Shown piece after piece: positions 53,091 through 62,312 of a stretch of DNA of 64,000 nt. The DNA is taken from contig CAWDVA010000010.1 of NCBI GenBank assembly GCA_963805645.1, forward strand, positions 169,815 through 233,814, written 5' to 3'. This stretch comes from CAVXEH01 sp963805645 (GTDB lineage: Bacteria; Chloroflexota; Limnocylindria; QHBO01). The notes beneath the pieces were generated by a model. That model saw only the letters and a list, made by a program, of their open reading frames with translations, ran no database searches and had not been told where the DNA came from. A program made the translations under genes and the position numbers. Each line of letters starts with the position of its first letter. Position 1 is the stretch's first letter.

Positions 53091-54943
53091 CCGATCCGCG
53101 GAAGATCGTCCCCGAGCGGTATCTCGATGCCTTCGACCGGGTGGCGACCGTGGATCCGCGGGCGCGACGCGCCGTGCTGGAGGCCATGGGGCTCGATCCG
53201 GTCGCGCCGAGTCGCGGACGGGAGGAGGGTGCCGATCCCGAGCCGGTCGCGCTCGGCCGGCCGGGGGAGTGGCTCTCGTCGCCGGCCGAGCTGGTCCTCG
53301 AGGACGGTTCGGTGCTGGGACGGGTGGCCCGCCTGCCGCATGACCTCCCGTTCGGCTATCACCATCTCCTCCACCAGCGACGCGACCAGCTGCTCCTCGT
53401 CCCGCCGCGGCGCTGCGCACCCCCGGACCCGCCCAGGGCCTGGGCCTGGACCGTGCAGCTGCCCGCCCTCCGGTCATCGGCGAGCTGGGGGATCGGCGAC
53501 CTCGGCGACCTACGTGCCCTGGCCGCCTGGTCGCACGGGGTCGGCGCCGGGGCGCTGGTCGTCAGCCCGCTGGGAGCGCCGAACCCGTCGCCCGAGCCCG
53601 AGCCGAGCCCCTACTACCCGAGCACCCGGCGCTTCCGGAATCCCCTGCTGGTGCGGATCGAGGCGGTCCCCGGGGCCGGGGATCCGGCGCTCGGCATCGC
53701 CGCGCTCGCTGCGGAGGCGCGGGAGCTCAATAAGGCGCCGTTGCTGGATCGCGCCCGGGTGGCGTCGCTCAAGCAGCGCGCCCTGGAGCGGATCTGGGCG
53801 GCGGGTGCCGCGCGTCGCGACGACACCGTCGCGCCCCTGCGGACATTTCGGGAGCGGTTCGGCGCGTCGCTGCGCAGCTGGGCCGTCTTCGCCGCCCTGG
53901 CCCAGGTCCATGGACCGGGCTGGCGGACGTGGCCGGCGGCATACCGGTCTCCGGGCTCGCCCGAGGTATCCGCGTTCGCGACCGCGCACGCGGATACGGT
54001 CGCCTTCCACGAGTGGGTCCAGTGGGTCCTGGACGAGCAGCTCCGTGCGGCCGGTGAAGCGGGCGTGGCCCTCGTCAACGACCTGCCCGTGGGATTCGAC
54101 CCGGGCGGGTTCGACGCCTGGGCCTGGCAGGAGCTCATCGCCGGGAACGCGCGCATCGGCGCCCCGCCCGACCGCTTCAACCCGCAGGGGCAGGACTGGG
54201 GGCTCCCGCCCTTCGTGCCCCATCGGCTGCGCGAGGCGCACCTCGCACCCTTCGTGGAGACCGTGCGGGCAGCGCTGCATCACTCCGGCGGCCTCCGCAT
54301 GGATCACGTCATGGGGCTCTTCCGGCTATGGTGGATCCCCGTCGCTGGGCCCGGAGGCGCCTACGTGCGCTATCCGGTCGACGAGCTCCTGGCGGTGCTC
54401 GCCATCGAGAGCCGGCGGGCGAATGCCGTGGTCATCGGCGAGGATCTCGGGACCGTCGAGCGCGGCGTGCGCGGCATGCTGGGCCGCCACGGGCTCCTGT
54501 CGACGCGCGTCGTCTACTTCGAGCGGAGGGCGCCGAACCGCTACCCCCGCGGCGCGTACGCCACCGTGACGACCCATGACCTGCCCACCCTGGCCGGTGT
54601 CTGGCGGGGCACGGACCTCGACGACCAGCGGGCGGCGGGAGGCGACCCCGACCCGCGCGACCTCGACCGTCTGCGGCGTCGCGTGGTCCGTGCGGCGGGA
54701 ATCGGCGCGGAGGCCTCGCTGGAAGCGGCGGTCATCGGCGTCCATCGCGCCCTCGCCGCCTCGCCGGCGGCGCTCGTCGGCGCCACGCTGGAGGATGCCC
54801 TGCGCGTGGAGCGGCGGCCGAACCTGCCGGGCACGACGGACGCCCAGCGCCCGAACTGGTCCGTGGCGCTCCCCGCGACCCTTGATGCGATCCAGCGTGA
54901 CCCGTTCGTGGCGCGCCTGGCGTCCGTGCTCCGTCGTCCCTGA
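53087..54943 (+). CDS. malQ: 4-alpha-glucanotransferase
   Basis: Transfers alpha-1,4-glucan segments between chains. The 618-residue GH77 protein has an N-terminal extension of about 120 residues before the barrel start (QLPALRSSASWGIGDLGDL). It has SPYYPSTRRFRNPL, nucleophile Asp406 in GLRMDHVMGLFRLWWIP, the acid in VIGEDLGTV and the third carboxylate in VTTHDLPTLAGVW. ATG 53087 overlaps the treZ stop. It ends 36 bp from the stop of convergent glgB. Confidence 0.94.
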   Translation: MTDPRKIVPERYLDAFDRVATVDPRARRAVLEAMGLDPVAPSRGREEGADPEPVALGRPGEWLSSPAELVLEDGSVLGRVARLPHDLPFGYHHLLHQRRDQLLLVPPRRCAPPDPPRAWAWTVQLPALRSSASWGIGDLGDLRALAAWSHGVGAGALVVSPLGAPNPSPEPEPSPYYPSTRRFRNPLLVRIEAVPGAGDPALGIAALAAEARELNKAPLLDRARVASLKQRALERIWAAGAARRDDTVAPLRTFRERFGASLRSWAVFAALAQVHGPGWRTWPAAYRSPGSPEVSAFATAHADTVAFHEWVQWVLDEQLRAAGEAGVALVNDLPVGFDPGGFDAWAWQELIAGNARIGAPPDRFNPQGQDWGLPPFVPHRLREAHLAPFVETVRAALHHSGGLRMDHVMGLFRLWWIPVAGPGGAYVRYPVDELLAVLAIESRRANAVVIGEDLGTVERGVRGMLGRHGLLSTRVVYFERRAPNRYPRGAYATVTTHDLPTLAGVWRGTDLDDQRAAGGDPDPRDLDRLRRRVVRAAGIGAEASLEAAVIGVHRALAASPAALVGATLEDALRVERRPNLPGTTDAQRPNWSVALPATLDAIQRDPFVARLASVLRRP

Positions 54944-54979
54944 ACCGCGCCGGCTCCGGCCGCGAACCGGCCCGGCTCG

Positions 54980-57199
54980 TCAGCGCTGGCGGCGCAGGAT
55001 GACGGTGGACAGTGGTGGGAGCGTGAGCGAGACCGATGCCGGCTGCCCGTGCCAGGCGAGCTCCTCGGCGACGAGCCCGCCAAGGTTGCCGACGTTCGAC
55101 CCGCCGTAGTGCTCGGAGTCGGAGTTGAGCACCTCGACCCAGGTTCCCGAGGCGGGGAGGCCGAGCCGGTAGTCGAAGCGCGGAATCGGCGTCAGGTTCT
55201 GGATCACCGCGACCACCGAATCGCCCGAGCGCCGCAGCCAGCTGAAGACCGATGCCTCGACGTCTCCGGCGTCGATCCAGGCGAATGTGTCGGGGTCCGG
55301 ATCGGATGCCCACAGCGCGGGCTCCTGCTGGTACAGGCGGCCGAGATCGGCCAGGAAGCGGGCGAAGCCGGCCCGCATCGGCTCGTCGGCGGTGCGCCAG
55401 GGCAGCGGGGAGTCGTGGCCCCACTCCGTCCAGGGTGCCAGCTCGGTGCCCATGAAGATCAGCTTCTTCCCCGGCTGGGCGTACTGGTTGGCGATCAGGC
55501 AGCGCAGGTTGGCGAAGCGCTGCCATTCGTCGCCGGGCATCTTGCCCAGCAGCGACCCCTTGCCGTGGACGACCTCGTCATGGCTGAGCGGCAGGACGAA
55601 ATGCTCGGTGTGCATGTAGAGCGCGCGGAACGTGAGCCGGTCGTGGTGGAAGCGGCGGTGGATGGGGTCGTGCTCGAAGTAGTCGAGCGTGTCATGCATC
55701 CAGCCCATGTCCCACTTGAACCCGAAGCCCAGGCCGCCAAGGTACGTGGGCCGTGAGACGCTCGGGAAGGCGGTCGACTCCTCGGCGATGGTGACGATTC
55801 CCGGGAAGGCGCGATAGACGCGCTCGTTCATCTCCCGCAGGAAGGCCATCGCCTCCAGGTTCTCGTTGCCGCCGTACTGGTTCGGGGTCCACTCCCCGGC
55901 CTTGCGGCTGTAGTCGAGGTAGAGCATCGAGGCCACCGCATCCACCCGCAGCCCGTCGACGTGGTAGCGATCGAGCCAGAAGAGCGCGTTGGCGACGAGG
56001 AAGTTGCGGACCTCGGGGCGCCCATAGTCGAAGATGAGGGTGCCCCAGTCCGGATGGGTGCCGCGCCGCGGATCGGCGTGCTCGTAGAGCGCGGTCCCGT
56101 CGAAGCGGCGCAGGGCGAAGTCGTCGGCGGGGAAGTGGGCCGGCACCCAGTCGAGGATGACCCCGATCCCGGCGCCGTGCAGGATGTCGACCATGGCCGC
56201 GAAGTCGTCGGGGGAGCCGAAGCGTGCGGTGGGCGCGTAGTAGCCGGTGACCTGGTAGCCCCACGAGCCGTCGAAGGGGTGCTCCGCGACGGGCATCAGC
56301 TCGACGTGGGTGAAGCCGAATCGCCGGCAGTGCTCTGCCAGCTTCTCGCCCGCCTGCCGGTATCCCAGCCATGAGCCGTCCTCGTTGCGCATCCACGACC
56401 CAAGGTGGACCTCGTAGACGGCCATCGCGGTGCGGTACGGATCGCGGGCGGCACGATCCGCCATCCAGCTCGCGTCGGTCCAGCGGTAGGCGGTGGTATC
56501 CCAGACGCGGGATGCGGTCTCGGGTCGCACCTGCATGGCGAAGCTCAGCGGGTCCGCCTTGAGCTTCAGGCTGCCGTCGGCACCGATGATCTCGTACTTG
56601 TAGAGCTCGCCCGGACCGATGCCCGGCACGAAGATCTCCCACACGCCGGAGCGGCCCATCGAGCGCATGGGGAAGAGGCGCCCATCCCATCGGTCGAAGT
56701 CGCCCACGACCCGCACGCCCTTCGCGTTCGGGGCCCAGACCGCGAACGCCACGCCGGTCGTGCCGTCCATCTCGCGCGGGTGCGCGCCCAGGACGTCATA
56801 GAGACGCTCGTGGGAGCCCTCGCCGATGAGGTGCACGTCCAGCTCGCCGAGCGTCGGCAGGAAGCGGTACGGATCGTCGCGCTCCCAGTCGTTGCCGTCG
56901 GGGAAGCTGAATCGCAGCCGATACGCGAGCGGTGGCGACACGTCGGGAACGAAGGCGGCCCACAGGCCGCTCCCGACCGAGACCATGGGGATTGGCGTCA
57001 CGTCCGGCAGGACGAGCGCCACCCCCGACGCATCGGGGTGGAAGGCGCGAACCACCGTGCCGCCCGACACGGCATGCGCCCCCAGCGCGCCATGCGGGTC
57101 GTGATGGTCGCCGCGGGCTAGACGTTCGACATCGGTTTCCGACGGCGCGAGGAGCTCGCGCCCGATGCCGCCGCCCAGATTGGTCGTGTGGCGTGGCAT
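54980..57199 (-). CDS. glgB: 1,4-alpha-glucan branching enzyme
   Basis: Introduces alpha-1,6 branches into glucan. The 739-residue protein has the full-length two-sandwich N-terminus (HDPHGALGAHAV; then YDVLGAHPREMDGTTGVAFA with AVWAPNAKGVRVVGDFD). Catalytic residues are intact: Asp420 in GLRVDAVASMLYLDYSRK, the Glu in TIAEESTAFP, and LSHDEVVHGKGSLLGKMPGDEW. It is on the opposite strand to the rest of the glucan cluster. A TAAGGT box ends 6 nt before the ATG and no clear Shine-Dalgarno is seen apart from AGGGG right before the start. Confidence 0.96.
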   Translation of the reverse strand: MPRHTTNLGGGIGRELLAPSETDVERLARGDHHDPHGALGAHAVSGGTVVRAFHPDASGVALVLPDVTPIPMVSVGSGLWAAFVPDVSPPLAYRLRFSFPDGNDWERDDPYRFLPTLGELDVHLIGEGSHERLYDVLGAHPREMDGTTGVAFAVWAPNAKGVRVVGDFDRWDGRLFPMRSMGRSGVWEIFVPGIGPGELYKYEIIGADGSLKLKADPLSFAMQVRPETASRVWDTTAYRWTDASWMADRAARDPYRTAMAVYEVHLGSWMRNEDGSWLGYRQAGEKLAEHCRRFGFTHVELMPVAEHPFDGSWGYQVTGYYAPTARFGSPDDFAAMVDILHGAGIGVILDWVPAHFPADDFALRRFDGTALYEHADPRRGTHPDWGTLIFDYGRPEVRNFLVANALFWLDRYHVDGLRVDAVASMLYLDYSRKAGEWTPNQYGGNENLEAMAFLREMNERVYRAFPGIVTIAEESTAFPSVSRPTYLGGLGFGFKWDMGWMHDTLDYFEHDPIHRRFHHDRLTFRALYMHTEHFVLPLSHDEVVHGKGSLLGKMPGDEWQRFANLRCLIANQYAQPGKKLIFMGTELAPWTEWGHDSPLPWRTADEPMRAGFARFLADLGRLYQQEPALWASDPDPDTFAWIDAGDVEASVFSWLRRSGDSVVAVIQNLTPIPRFDYRLGLPASGTWVEVLNSDSEHYGGSNVGNLGGLVAEELAWHGQPASVSLTLPPLSTVILRRQR

Positions 57200-57205
57200 G
57201 CCCCT

Positions 57206-57211
57206 ACCTTA
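57206..57211 (-). promoter_or_regulatory. Candidate -10 element of glgB (near-leaderless)
   Basis: On the minus strand TAAGGT ends 6 nt before the ATG at 57199. The spacer AGGGGC could alternatively act as a very close ribosome site. Confidence 0.45.
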
Positions 57212-57274
57212 CCCCGGGACCTCCGCCGCGCGCATCCGGCCATACGCCGACGGAGGTCCCGCGCCGGTCCCCGA

Positions 57275-59650
57275 TCAGCTGGCTCGCTCGCGGACGACCC
57301 GCGCCAGGTCGAGGCGCCGCACGGCGCGCAGGGCCGGCCATTGGCTGAGGGCCGCGGCGACCAGGATGCCCAGCGCCGTGCCGACGAAGGTCAGCGGCCG
57401 GACGGCCAGGTCGAAGGTGAACAGGTCGCTGTTGAACGAAGCCATGAACTCCGCGGCGGCGATGTAGCCCAGGACCAGGCCGGGGATGATCCCGGCCAGG
57501 GTGAGGAGCAGGTTCTCGCCGCTCACCACCCGCCCCAGGACGCCGATGGGCATGCCCATGGCGCGCATGGTGGCCAGCTCCGTCCCGCGCTCGGCCACGT
57601 TCGAGCCGATGGTGACGAACAGGATGGCGAAGGCCATGACCGCGCCGAAGGCGAGCATCACGCCGACGAACGCGTAGAAGAGCCCCATCAGGGTGTTGAA
57701 GATCTTCGCGATCGCCTGGGAGTCGGACACCGCCAGCACGCCGGGCACGGACTCGAGCCGCTTCGTTACCGCGTCCGACGACGTGCCGGCATCGTAGCGG
57801 GCCTGCACCGACCGGGTGGCCTGGGCCACAGCATCGGCGCCGAAGAGGGCGTCGAGGTGAGGGAGCGAGGCGTAGGCGAGCGTCCCCAGCGGCTCCGTGA
57901 CGAACCCCGCCACGCGATCCGTCACGCTGGCGCCGGTCGAGGTGAGCGTCACGGTCACCGCGTCGCCGGCCTTGACCTTGAGCTGGTCCTTCAATGCCGA
58001 CCCGATCAGCAGGCCGTCGGATGGCAGCGGTTCCGTGCCGCCCTGCGGTGCCAGGAAACCGTGCATGGTGGTGTTGGGCTCGAATCCGTTCAGCGTGGTC
58101 ACGTAGCTGTGGTCCGCGGTCGCCACGACGACCGGCATATGGGCGACCGGCTCGACCGCCGCGATCCCGTCGACCGCCGCGATGGCGGAGACCGTGCTCC
58201 CGGTTGCCGGGGCCGCGAGGACGATCTCGGCGTCCTGGCGGTCGATCTGGTTGAACTGCCGGTCCACGATGACCTGCATGGTGTCGATCATTCCCCACGA
58301 GACGAGGACCAGGATCGCGGCCAGCGCCACGCCGATCATGGTCGAGATGCTGCGGACCCGGTTGCGGCCGATGCCGCGGAGCACCATCTTCCAGCGGGCC
58401 GGCAGGCCGCGGAGCGGCGGGAGCAGACGCTCGAAGATGGAGGCTCCCCCGGCACCCAGCGGCACCGAGCCGCGCATCGCCTCTGCCGCGCTGATGCGCG
58501 ACGCGCGCAGCGCCGGGGCCAGGGCCGAGAGCGCGCCGGCGCCGAGGGCGAAGAGGAGACCCAGCACCAGGGTCAGCGGTCGCAGCTGGACGATGCGAAC
58601 GACGTCCGGCAACCCGATGACGCTCGTGTAGATGTCGGTCACCACGCCGCCGAGCGCGACGCCGGCGACCGCCCCGGGGATGCCGCCCGCGGCCCCGGTC
58701 ACCAGCCCGAAGCCCAGGATGTGGCGCAGGATGGTGCGACGCCGGTATCCAGATGCCACGAGGAGGCCGATCTGGGCGCGCTGCTGCAGCACGAGCCGGT
58801 TGAGGAGCACGTACGTCGCGAGCGCAGCTGCCCCCAGGAACAGGAGCGGGAACATGAGCGACATCTCGCCGAAGCCGCTGATGTCCTCGTGGAGGGCGGC
58901 GTTCGACGGCTGCTGGTCGCGGGTCTGGGTCGCCAGCCCGGCGCCCGCAGCGAGCGTGGAGATGCGGCCGTCGAGCGCAGTGCGATCGGCGGTCTGGTCG
59001 TAGCGGACGAGGAGCTCCGGCGTGGCCAGCCCGGCGGGAAGCCCGTCGAGCATGGCGTTCGGGACGAAGACGACGCCGAACTGGTCCGGCGGCACCAGGA
59101 TCTCCTGTCGGCTGCGCGCGGTCCACAGGTACTCCGGCGAGACGACGATGCCGCGCACCGTGACGGTCTTCCAATCACCGCCGACGTTCACATCCAGGGT
59201 GTCGCCCACGTGCAGGCCGAAGGCATCGGTCAGGTGGTGGTCGACCAGGACCCCGGTCGGGTCGGTCGGATCCAGCCGCTTTCCCTGCAGCACGATGACG
59301 TCGTCGACCGCGGGGCTGCCGCTCGACGGCATGCCCACGGCGCGGCCGAGGAGCGTCGAGGAGCCGGCGCGGATGGGCAGGTCGGCGACCTGTCGCGTCT
59401 CGGTCTCGGCGACGCCGTCGAGCGCGGCGACCTGGCCGCGCAGGTCGGGAGCGCCGGCGCCGGCGAGCTGCATGTCGGCGAAGTGCGTCTCGACGAAGAA
59501 GCGGTCGTAGCTGGCGGTCAGGTTCTGGTAGGCGTCGTAGCTGGCGGCGAAGAGCGCGACGCCCAGGAAGATGGTGACGGCCACCGCCGCCAGCTGCCCG
59601 CGCCGGGCGGCAAGGTCACGCAGGAGCTTGACGTCGAGGGTGCTCACCAC
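57275..59650 (-). CDS. ABC transporter permease, FtsX/MacB type (two FtsX domains)
   Basis: A 791-residue permease. One N-terminal membrane helix (about 20-38) is followed by a large extracytoplasmic domain (about 40-270). Three to four helices with the first FtsX domain (about 275-395) follow, then LPARWKMVLRGIGRNRVRS, another helix (about 435-455), a second extracytoplasmic domain and a second FtsX block (about 645-775). This duplicated layout fits exporters of the LolCE/MacB superfamily for lipids, peptides or drugs. Two consecutive GTG codons start the gene; the one at 59647 overlaps the ATPase stop (GTGA). Confidence 0.88.
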   Translation of the reverse strand: MVSTLDVKLLRDLAARRGQLAAVAVTIFLGVALFAASYDAYQNLTASYDRFFVETHFADMQLAGAGAPDLRGQVAALDGVAETETRQVADLPIRAGSSTLLGRAVGMPSSGSPAVDDVIVLQGKRLDPTDPTGVLVDHHLTDAFGLHVGDTLDVNVGGDWKTVTVRGIVVSPEYLWTARSRQEILVPPDQFGVVFVPNAMLDGLPAGLATPELLVRYDQTADRTALDGRISTLAAGAGLATQTRDQQPSNAALHEDISGFGEMSLMFPLLFLGAAALATYVLLNRLVLQQRAQIGLLVASGYRRRTILRHILGFGLVTGAAGGIPGAVAGVALGGVVTDIYTSVIGLPDVVRIVQLRPLTLVLGLLFALGAGALSALAPALRASRISAAEAMRGSVPLGAGGASIFERLLPPLRGLPARWKMVLRGIGRNRVRSISTMIGVALAAILVLVSWGMIDTMQVIVDRQFNQIDRQDAEIVLAAPATGSTVSAIAAVDGIAAVEPVAHMPVVVATADHSYVTTLNGFEPNTTMHGFLAPQGGTEPLPSDGLLIGSALKDQLKVKAGDAVTVTLTSTGASVTDRVAGFVTEPLGTLAYASLPHLDALFGADAVAQATRSVQARYDAGTSSDAVTKRLESVPGVLAVSDSQAIAKIFNTLMGLFYAFVGVMLAFGAVMAFAILFVTIGSNVAERGTELATMRAMGMPIGVLGRVVSGENLLLTLAGIIPGLVLGYIAAAEFMASFNSDLFTFDLAVRPLTFVGTALGILVAAALSQWPALRAVRRLDLARVVRERAS

Positions 59651-60360
59651 GCCAGCTCCCGGGCCTCTGCGGGGGTCGCGTTGCGCTCGTCGCCGGTGAT
59701 CTCGCCGGAGCCGACGTGGATGACGCGATCGGCCATGGCGGCGATCGCGGAGTTGTGGGTCACCAGCAGCACGGTGATGCCCTCGCGCCGTCCCAGCTCG
59801 CGGATGACGCCCAGCACCTGCCGCCCCGTGTCCAGGTCCAGCGATCCGGTCGGCTCATCGCACAGGAGCAGCGGGGGGCGCTTGACCAGCGCGCGGGCGA
59901 TGGCCACCCGCTGCTGCTGGCCACCCGAGAGCGAGGCCGGGAAGCGCTTCTCGCGATCGGCGAGCCCCACGGCCTCGAGGGCGGCGCGCGCGTCATCGGC
60001 GCTTCGCCCGGCCAGCTCGCCCACGAGCTGCACGTTCTCCAGGGCGGTCAGCGTGGGAACCAGGTTGAAGAACTGGAATACGAACCCGATGGTGGTGCGG
60101 CGGTACTCCGTGAGGTCGCCGTTGCCCTCGGCGGTGACCTCGTGGTCGGCGACGGTCACGCGTCCCCCGGTCGCGGGCTCGATCCCGCCGATCACGTTGA
60201 GCAGCGTGGTCTTGCCGGACCCGGACGGACCGAGAATCACGACGAACTGCCCGGGATCAACCGAAAGGTCGATCCCCCGCAGCGCGTCGACCGCCACGTC
60301 GCCGGCGCCGTAGGTCTTCCAGACGCCGTCCAGGCCGATGAGTGGCATCGGCTCGGTCAT
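59644..60360 (-). CDS. ABC transporter ATP-binding protein (MacB/LolD type)
   Basis: A 238-residue ATPase for the adjacent FtsX permease. Walker A GPSGSGKTT is at 44-52, signature LSGGQQQR at 144-151 and Walker B LLLCDEP at 164-170. FQFFNLVPTLTALENV is typical of the MacB/LolD group. ATG 60360 has GGAGGAG upstream and overlaps the tetR stop (ATGA). The three genes tetR, ATPase and permease form a coupled operon. Confidence 0.93.
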   Translation of the reverse strand: MTEPMPLIGLDGVWKTYGAGDVAVDALRGIDLSVDPGQFVVILGPSGSGKTTLLNVIGGIEPATGGRVTVADHEVTAEGNGDLTEYRRTTIGFVFQFFNLVPTLTALENVQLVGELAGRSADDARAALEAVGLADREKRFPASLSGGQQQRVAIARALVKRPPLLLCDEPTGSLDLDTGRQVLGVIRELGRREGITVLLVTHNSAIAAMADRVIHVGSGEITGDERNATPAEARELAW

Positions 60361-60980
60361 TGCTCTCCTCCGTTTCGTATGAGCGTTGTCAATGCGGCCG
60401 TCGCCGCCGCGAGATCGAGGTCGGGGTCCACGGCGCGGTGGAACAGGAGCCCATCCAGCAGCGCGGCCAGCAGCACCGCCGTCCCGCCGATCTGCGCCTC
60501 GTCGCGTTCGGCGGGGGGTGTGGCTGCCCGAAGCCCCTGCGCGAGGAGGCCGCGGAACTCGATGAGCGATTGGCGCATCCACTCGCCAAGCTCGGGATCG
60601 CGGAGTGCCAGGGCGAGCGACTCCGTGCCCACGCGCAGCACCTGTTCCTCGCCGAGCACGTCAAGCGAGGCGATGACCGCGGCCAGGCCCTCGGTGATCG
60701 AGGCCGCGGAGCTGAGCGCGCCCATGGGCCCGGACAGCATCTCCGTGAACGCGACGACCACGGCGGCGCGGAGAAGGGCGTCCTTGGACCCGAAGTGGTA
60801 GTGGATGACGCCCTGGGTCACATCGGCGCGACGAGCGACCATGCGGGTCGTCACCCCGGCCCACCCGACCTCCCCGATGAGCGCGATGGTGGCCTCGACG
60901 ACCGCCCGGCGCGTCGCATCTCCCCGCGCCGAGGCGGCGTGTTCCTCGCCGGATATTGGTCGGCCGACCGAACTAGTCAC
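60357..60980 (-). CDS. TetR family transcriptional regulator
   Basis: A 207-residue TetR-type repressor. The N-terminal HTH (about 22-70) has RRAVVEATIALIGEVGWAGV, TTRMVARRADVTQGVIHYHF and GSKDALLRAA. The ligand domain fills the rest (LRVGTESLALALRDPELGEW). The GTG start at 60980 lies inside a perfect inverted repeat with a TAGACT box 6 nt upstream, so the gene appears leaderless and self-repressed. It probably controls the ABC exporter encoded next. The ligand is unknown. Confidence 0.9.
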   Translation of the reverse strand: MTSSVGRPISGEEHAASARGDATRRAVVEATIALIGEVGWAGVTTRMVARRADVTQGVIHYHFGSKDALLRAAVVVAFTEMLSGPMGALSSAASITEGLAAVIASLDVLGEEQVLRVGTESLALALRDPELGEWMRQSLIEFRGLLAQGLRAATPPAERDEAQIGGTAVLLAALLDGLLFHRAVDPDLDLAAATAALTTLIRNGGEQ

Positions 60981-60992
60981 TCGACTAGTCTA
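60972..60992 (-). promoter_or_regulatory. tetR promoter and operator overlapping the start codon
   Basis: ACTAGTC-ACTC-GACTAGT (60972-60989) is a perfect 7+4+7 inverted repeat. On the minus strand the -10-like TAGACT (60992-60987) overlaps one arm and the GTG start (60980-60978) lies in the middle. A repressor bound here would block its own promoter. Confidence 0.65.
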
Positions 60993-61110
60993 CGGGAGGC
61001 AACTACCCCCTGGCAAGCCCGGCGGCCGCTTTCGGCGTGAGGGATGCAGCCGGAGGCGCTGCCGTCCCGAACGGCTTCGGGTCACGGACCCGGCGGCGGG
61101 CGCGACGTGC

Positions 61111-61116
61111 TAGGGT
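61111..61116 (+). promoter_or_regulatory. Candidate -10 element for mreB
   Basis: TAGGGT lies 116 nt before the TTG start of mreB. It matches the lexA and glgE hexamers; no -35 is evident. Confidence 0.35.
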
Positions 61117-61232
61117 TTGGCGCCCGCCCGGATTGCCCAACCCATCCGGATCGGGCATCCTTCTCGGACACCGCCTCACCTGCGGCGTGGCCGGCGCCAC
61201 GCGGACCAACGCGAACACTTCCCGGAGGCACC

Positions 61233-62288
61233 TTGGGCATCTTCGACGGCCTGCTCGGCCTGCTCTCCCACGACGTGGGGATCGACCTCGGCACCGCCAA
61301 CACCCTCGTGACGGTCCGCCATCGCGGGATCGTCATCAGCGAGCCCTCCGTGGTCGCCATGGACACCCGCACCAAGCGGGTGCTCGCCATCGGCGCGGAG
61401 GCCAAGAGGATGGTGGGCCGGACGCCTGCGAACATCGTCGCCATTCGCCCGTTGCGCGACGGGGTGATCAGCGACTTCGACGTGACCGAGCAGATGATCC
61501 GGTACTTCATCCAGAAGGTGCACGATCGGTATGCGCGGATCCCGCGCCCGCGGGTCCTGGTGGGGATCCCGTCCGGCGTCACCGAGGTCGAGAAGCGGGC
61601 GGTCCGCGACGCGACCATCAATGCCGGTGCCCGCTGGGCCCGCCTGATCGAGGAGCCCATGGCGGCCGCCATCGGGGCCGGGCTGCCGGTGTCGGAGCCG
61701 TCCGGCTCGCTCATCGTCGACATCGGCGGCGGCACCACCGAGGTGGCGGTCGTCTCGCTGGGCGGCATCGTCGTGGCCCAGTCGATCCGGATCGGGGGCG
61801 ACGAGATGGACGCCGACATCGTGAGCTTCGCCCGTCGCGAGTACAACCTGCTCATGGGCGAGCGCACCGCCGAAGAGATCAAGATCGCCGTGGGGTCCGC
61901 CTTCCCGTCCGGCAACGAGCGGACCGTGACCTTCCGCGGACGTGACCTGCTCACCGGCCTGCCCCGCAGCATCGAGGTCGGCGGCGACCAGATCCGGGAG
62001 GCGCTCGAGCCCTCCGTGGCGCAGATCATCGAGGCCATCAAGGAGACGATCGAGGAGACGCCGCCGGAGCTCGTGGCGGACATCATGGACCAGGGCATCG
62101 TGCTCGCCGGCGGTGGCGCCCTGCTTGCCGGCCTCGACAAGCGCGTCGCGGAGGCCACCCAGATGCCGGTCCACATCGCCGACGACCCGCTGACCTGCGT
62201 CGTCCGCGGCACGGCCCGGGTCCTGGAGGATCTCGACACCCTCGAGCGCGTCCTCGTCACCGAGCAGCTCACCCGCGCGCCGCGGTAG
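61233..62288 (+). CDS. mreB: Rod shape-determining protein MreB
   Basis: Bacterial actin that guides cell-wall synthesis. From TTG 61233 the protein has 351 residues and starts MGIFDGLLGLLSHDVGIDLG, matching the family with the amphipathic N-terminus. Actin-fold nucleotide motifs are present: DLGTANTLV, SLIVDIGGGTTEVAV and GIVLAGGGALLAGLD. GGAGG at 61224-61228 supports the TTG; an upstream in-frame ATG (61044) would add an atypical 63-residue Pro/Gly-rich stretch. It is followed by mreC. Confidence 0.95.
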   Translation: MGIFDGLLGLLSHDVGIDLGTANTLVTVRHRGIVISEPSVVAMDTRTKRVLAIGAEAKRMVGRTPANIVAIRPLRDGVISDFDVTEQMIRYFIQKVHDRYARIPRPRVLVGIPSGVTEVEKRAVRDATINAGARWARLIEEPMAAAIGAGLPVSEPSGSLIVDIGGGTTEVAVVSLGGIVVAQSIRIGGDEMDADIVSFARREYNLLMGERTAEEIKIAVGSAFPSGNERTVTFRGRDLLTGLPRSIEVGGDQIREALEPSVAQIIEAIKETIEETPPELVADIMDQGIVLAGGGALLAGLDKRVAEATQMPVHIADDPLTCVVRGTARVLEDLDTLERVLVTEQLTRAPR

Positions 62289-62312
62289 CGGCCGCGCCAT
62301 CGGTCCGCCCGG

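Noticed and set aside
57997..58046. Frameshift or disruption in the FtsX permease between its two halves
   Set aside because: The frame is continuous and both FtsX domains are intact; the duplicated layout is normal for this family.
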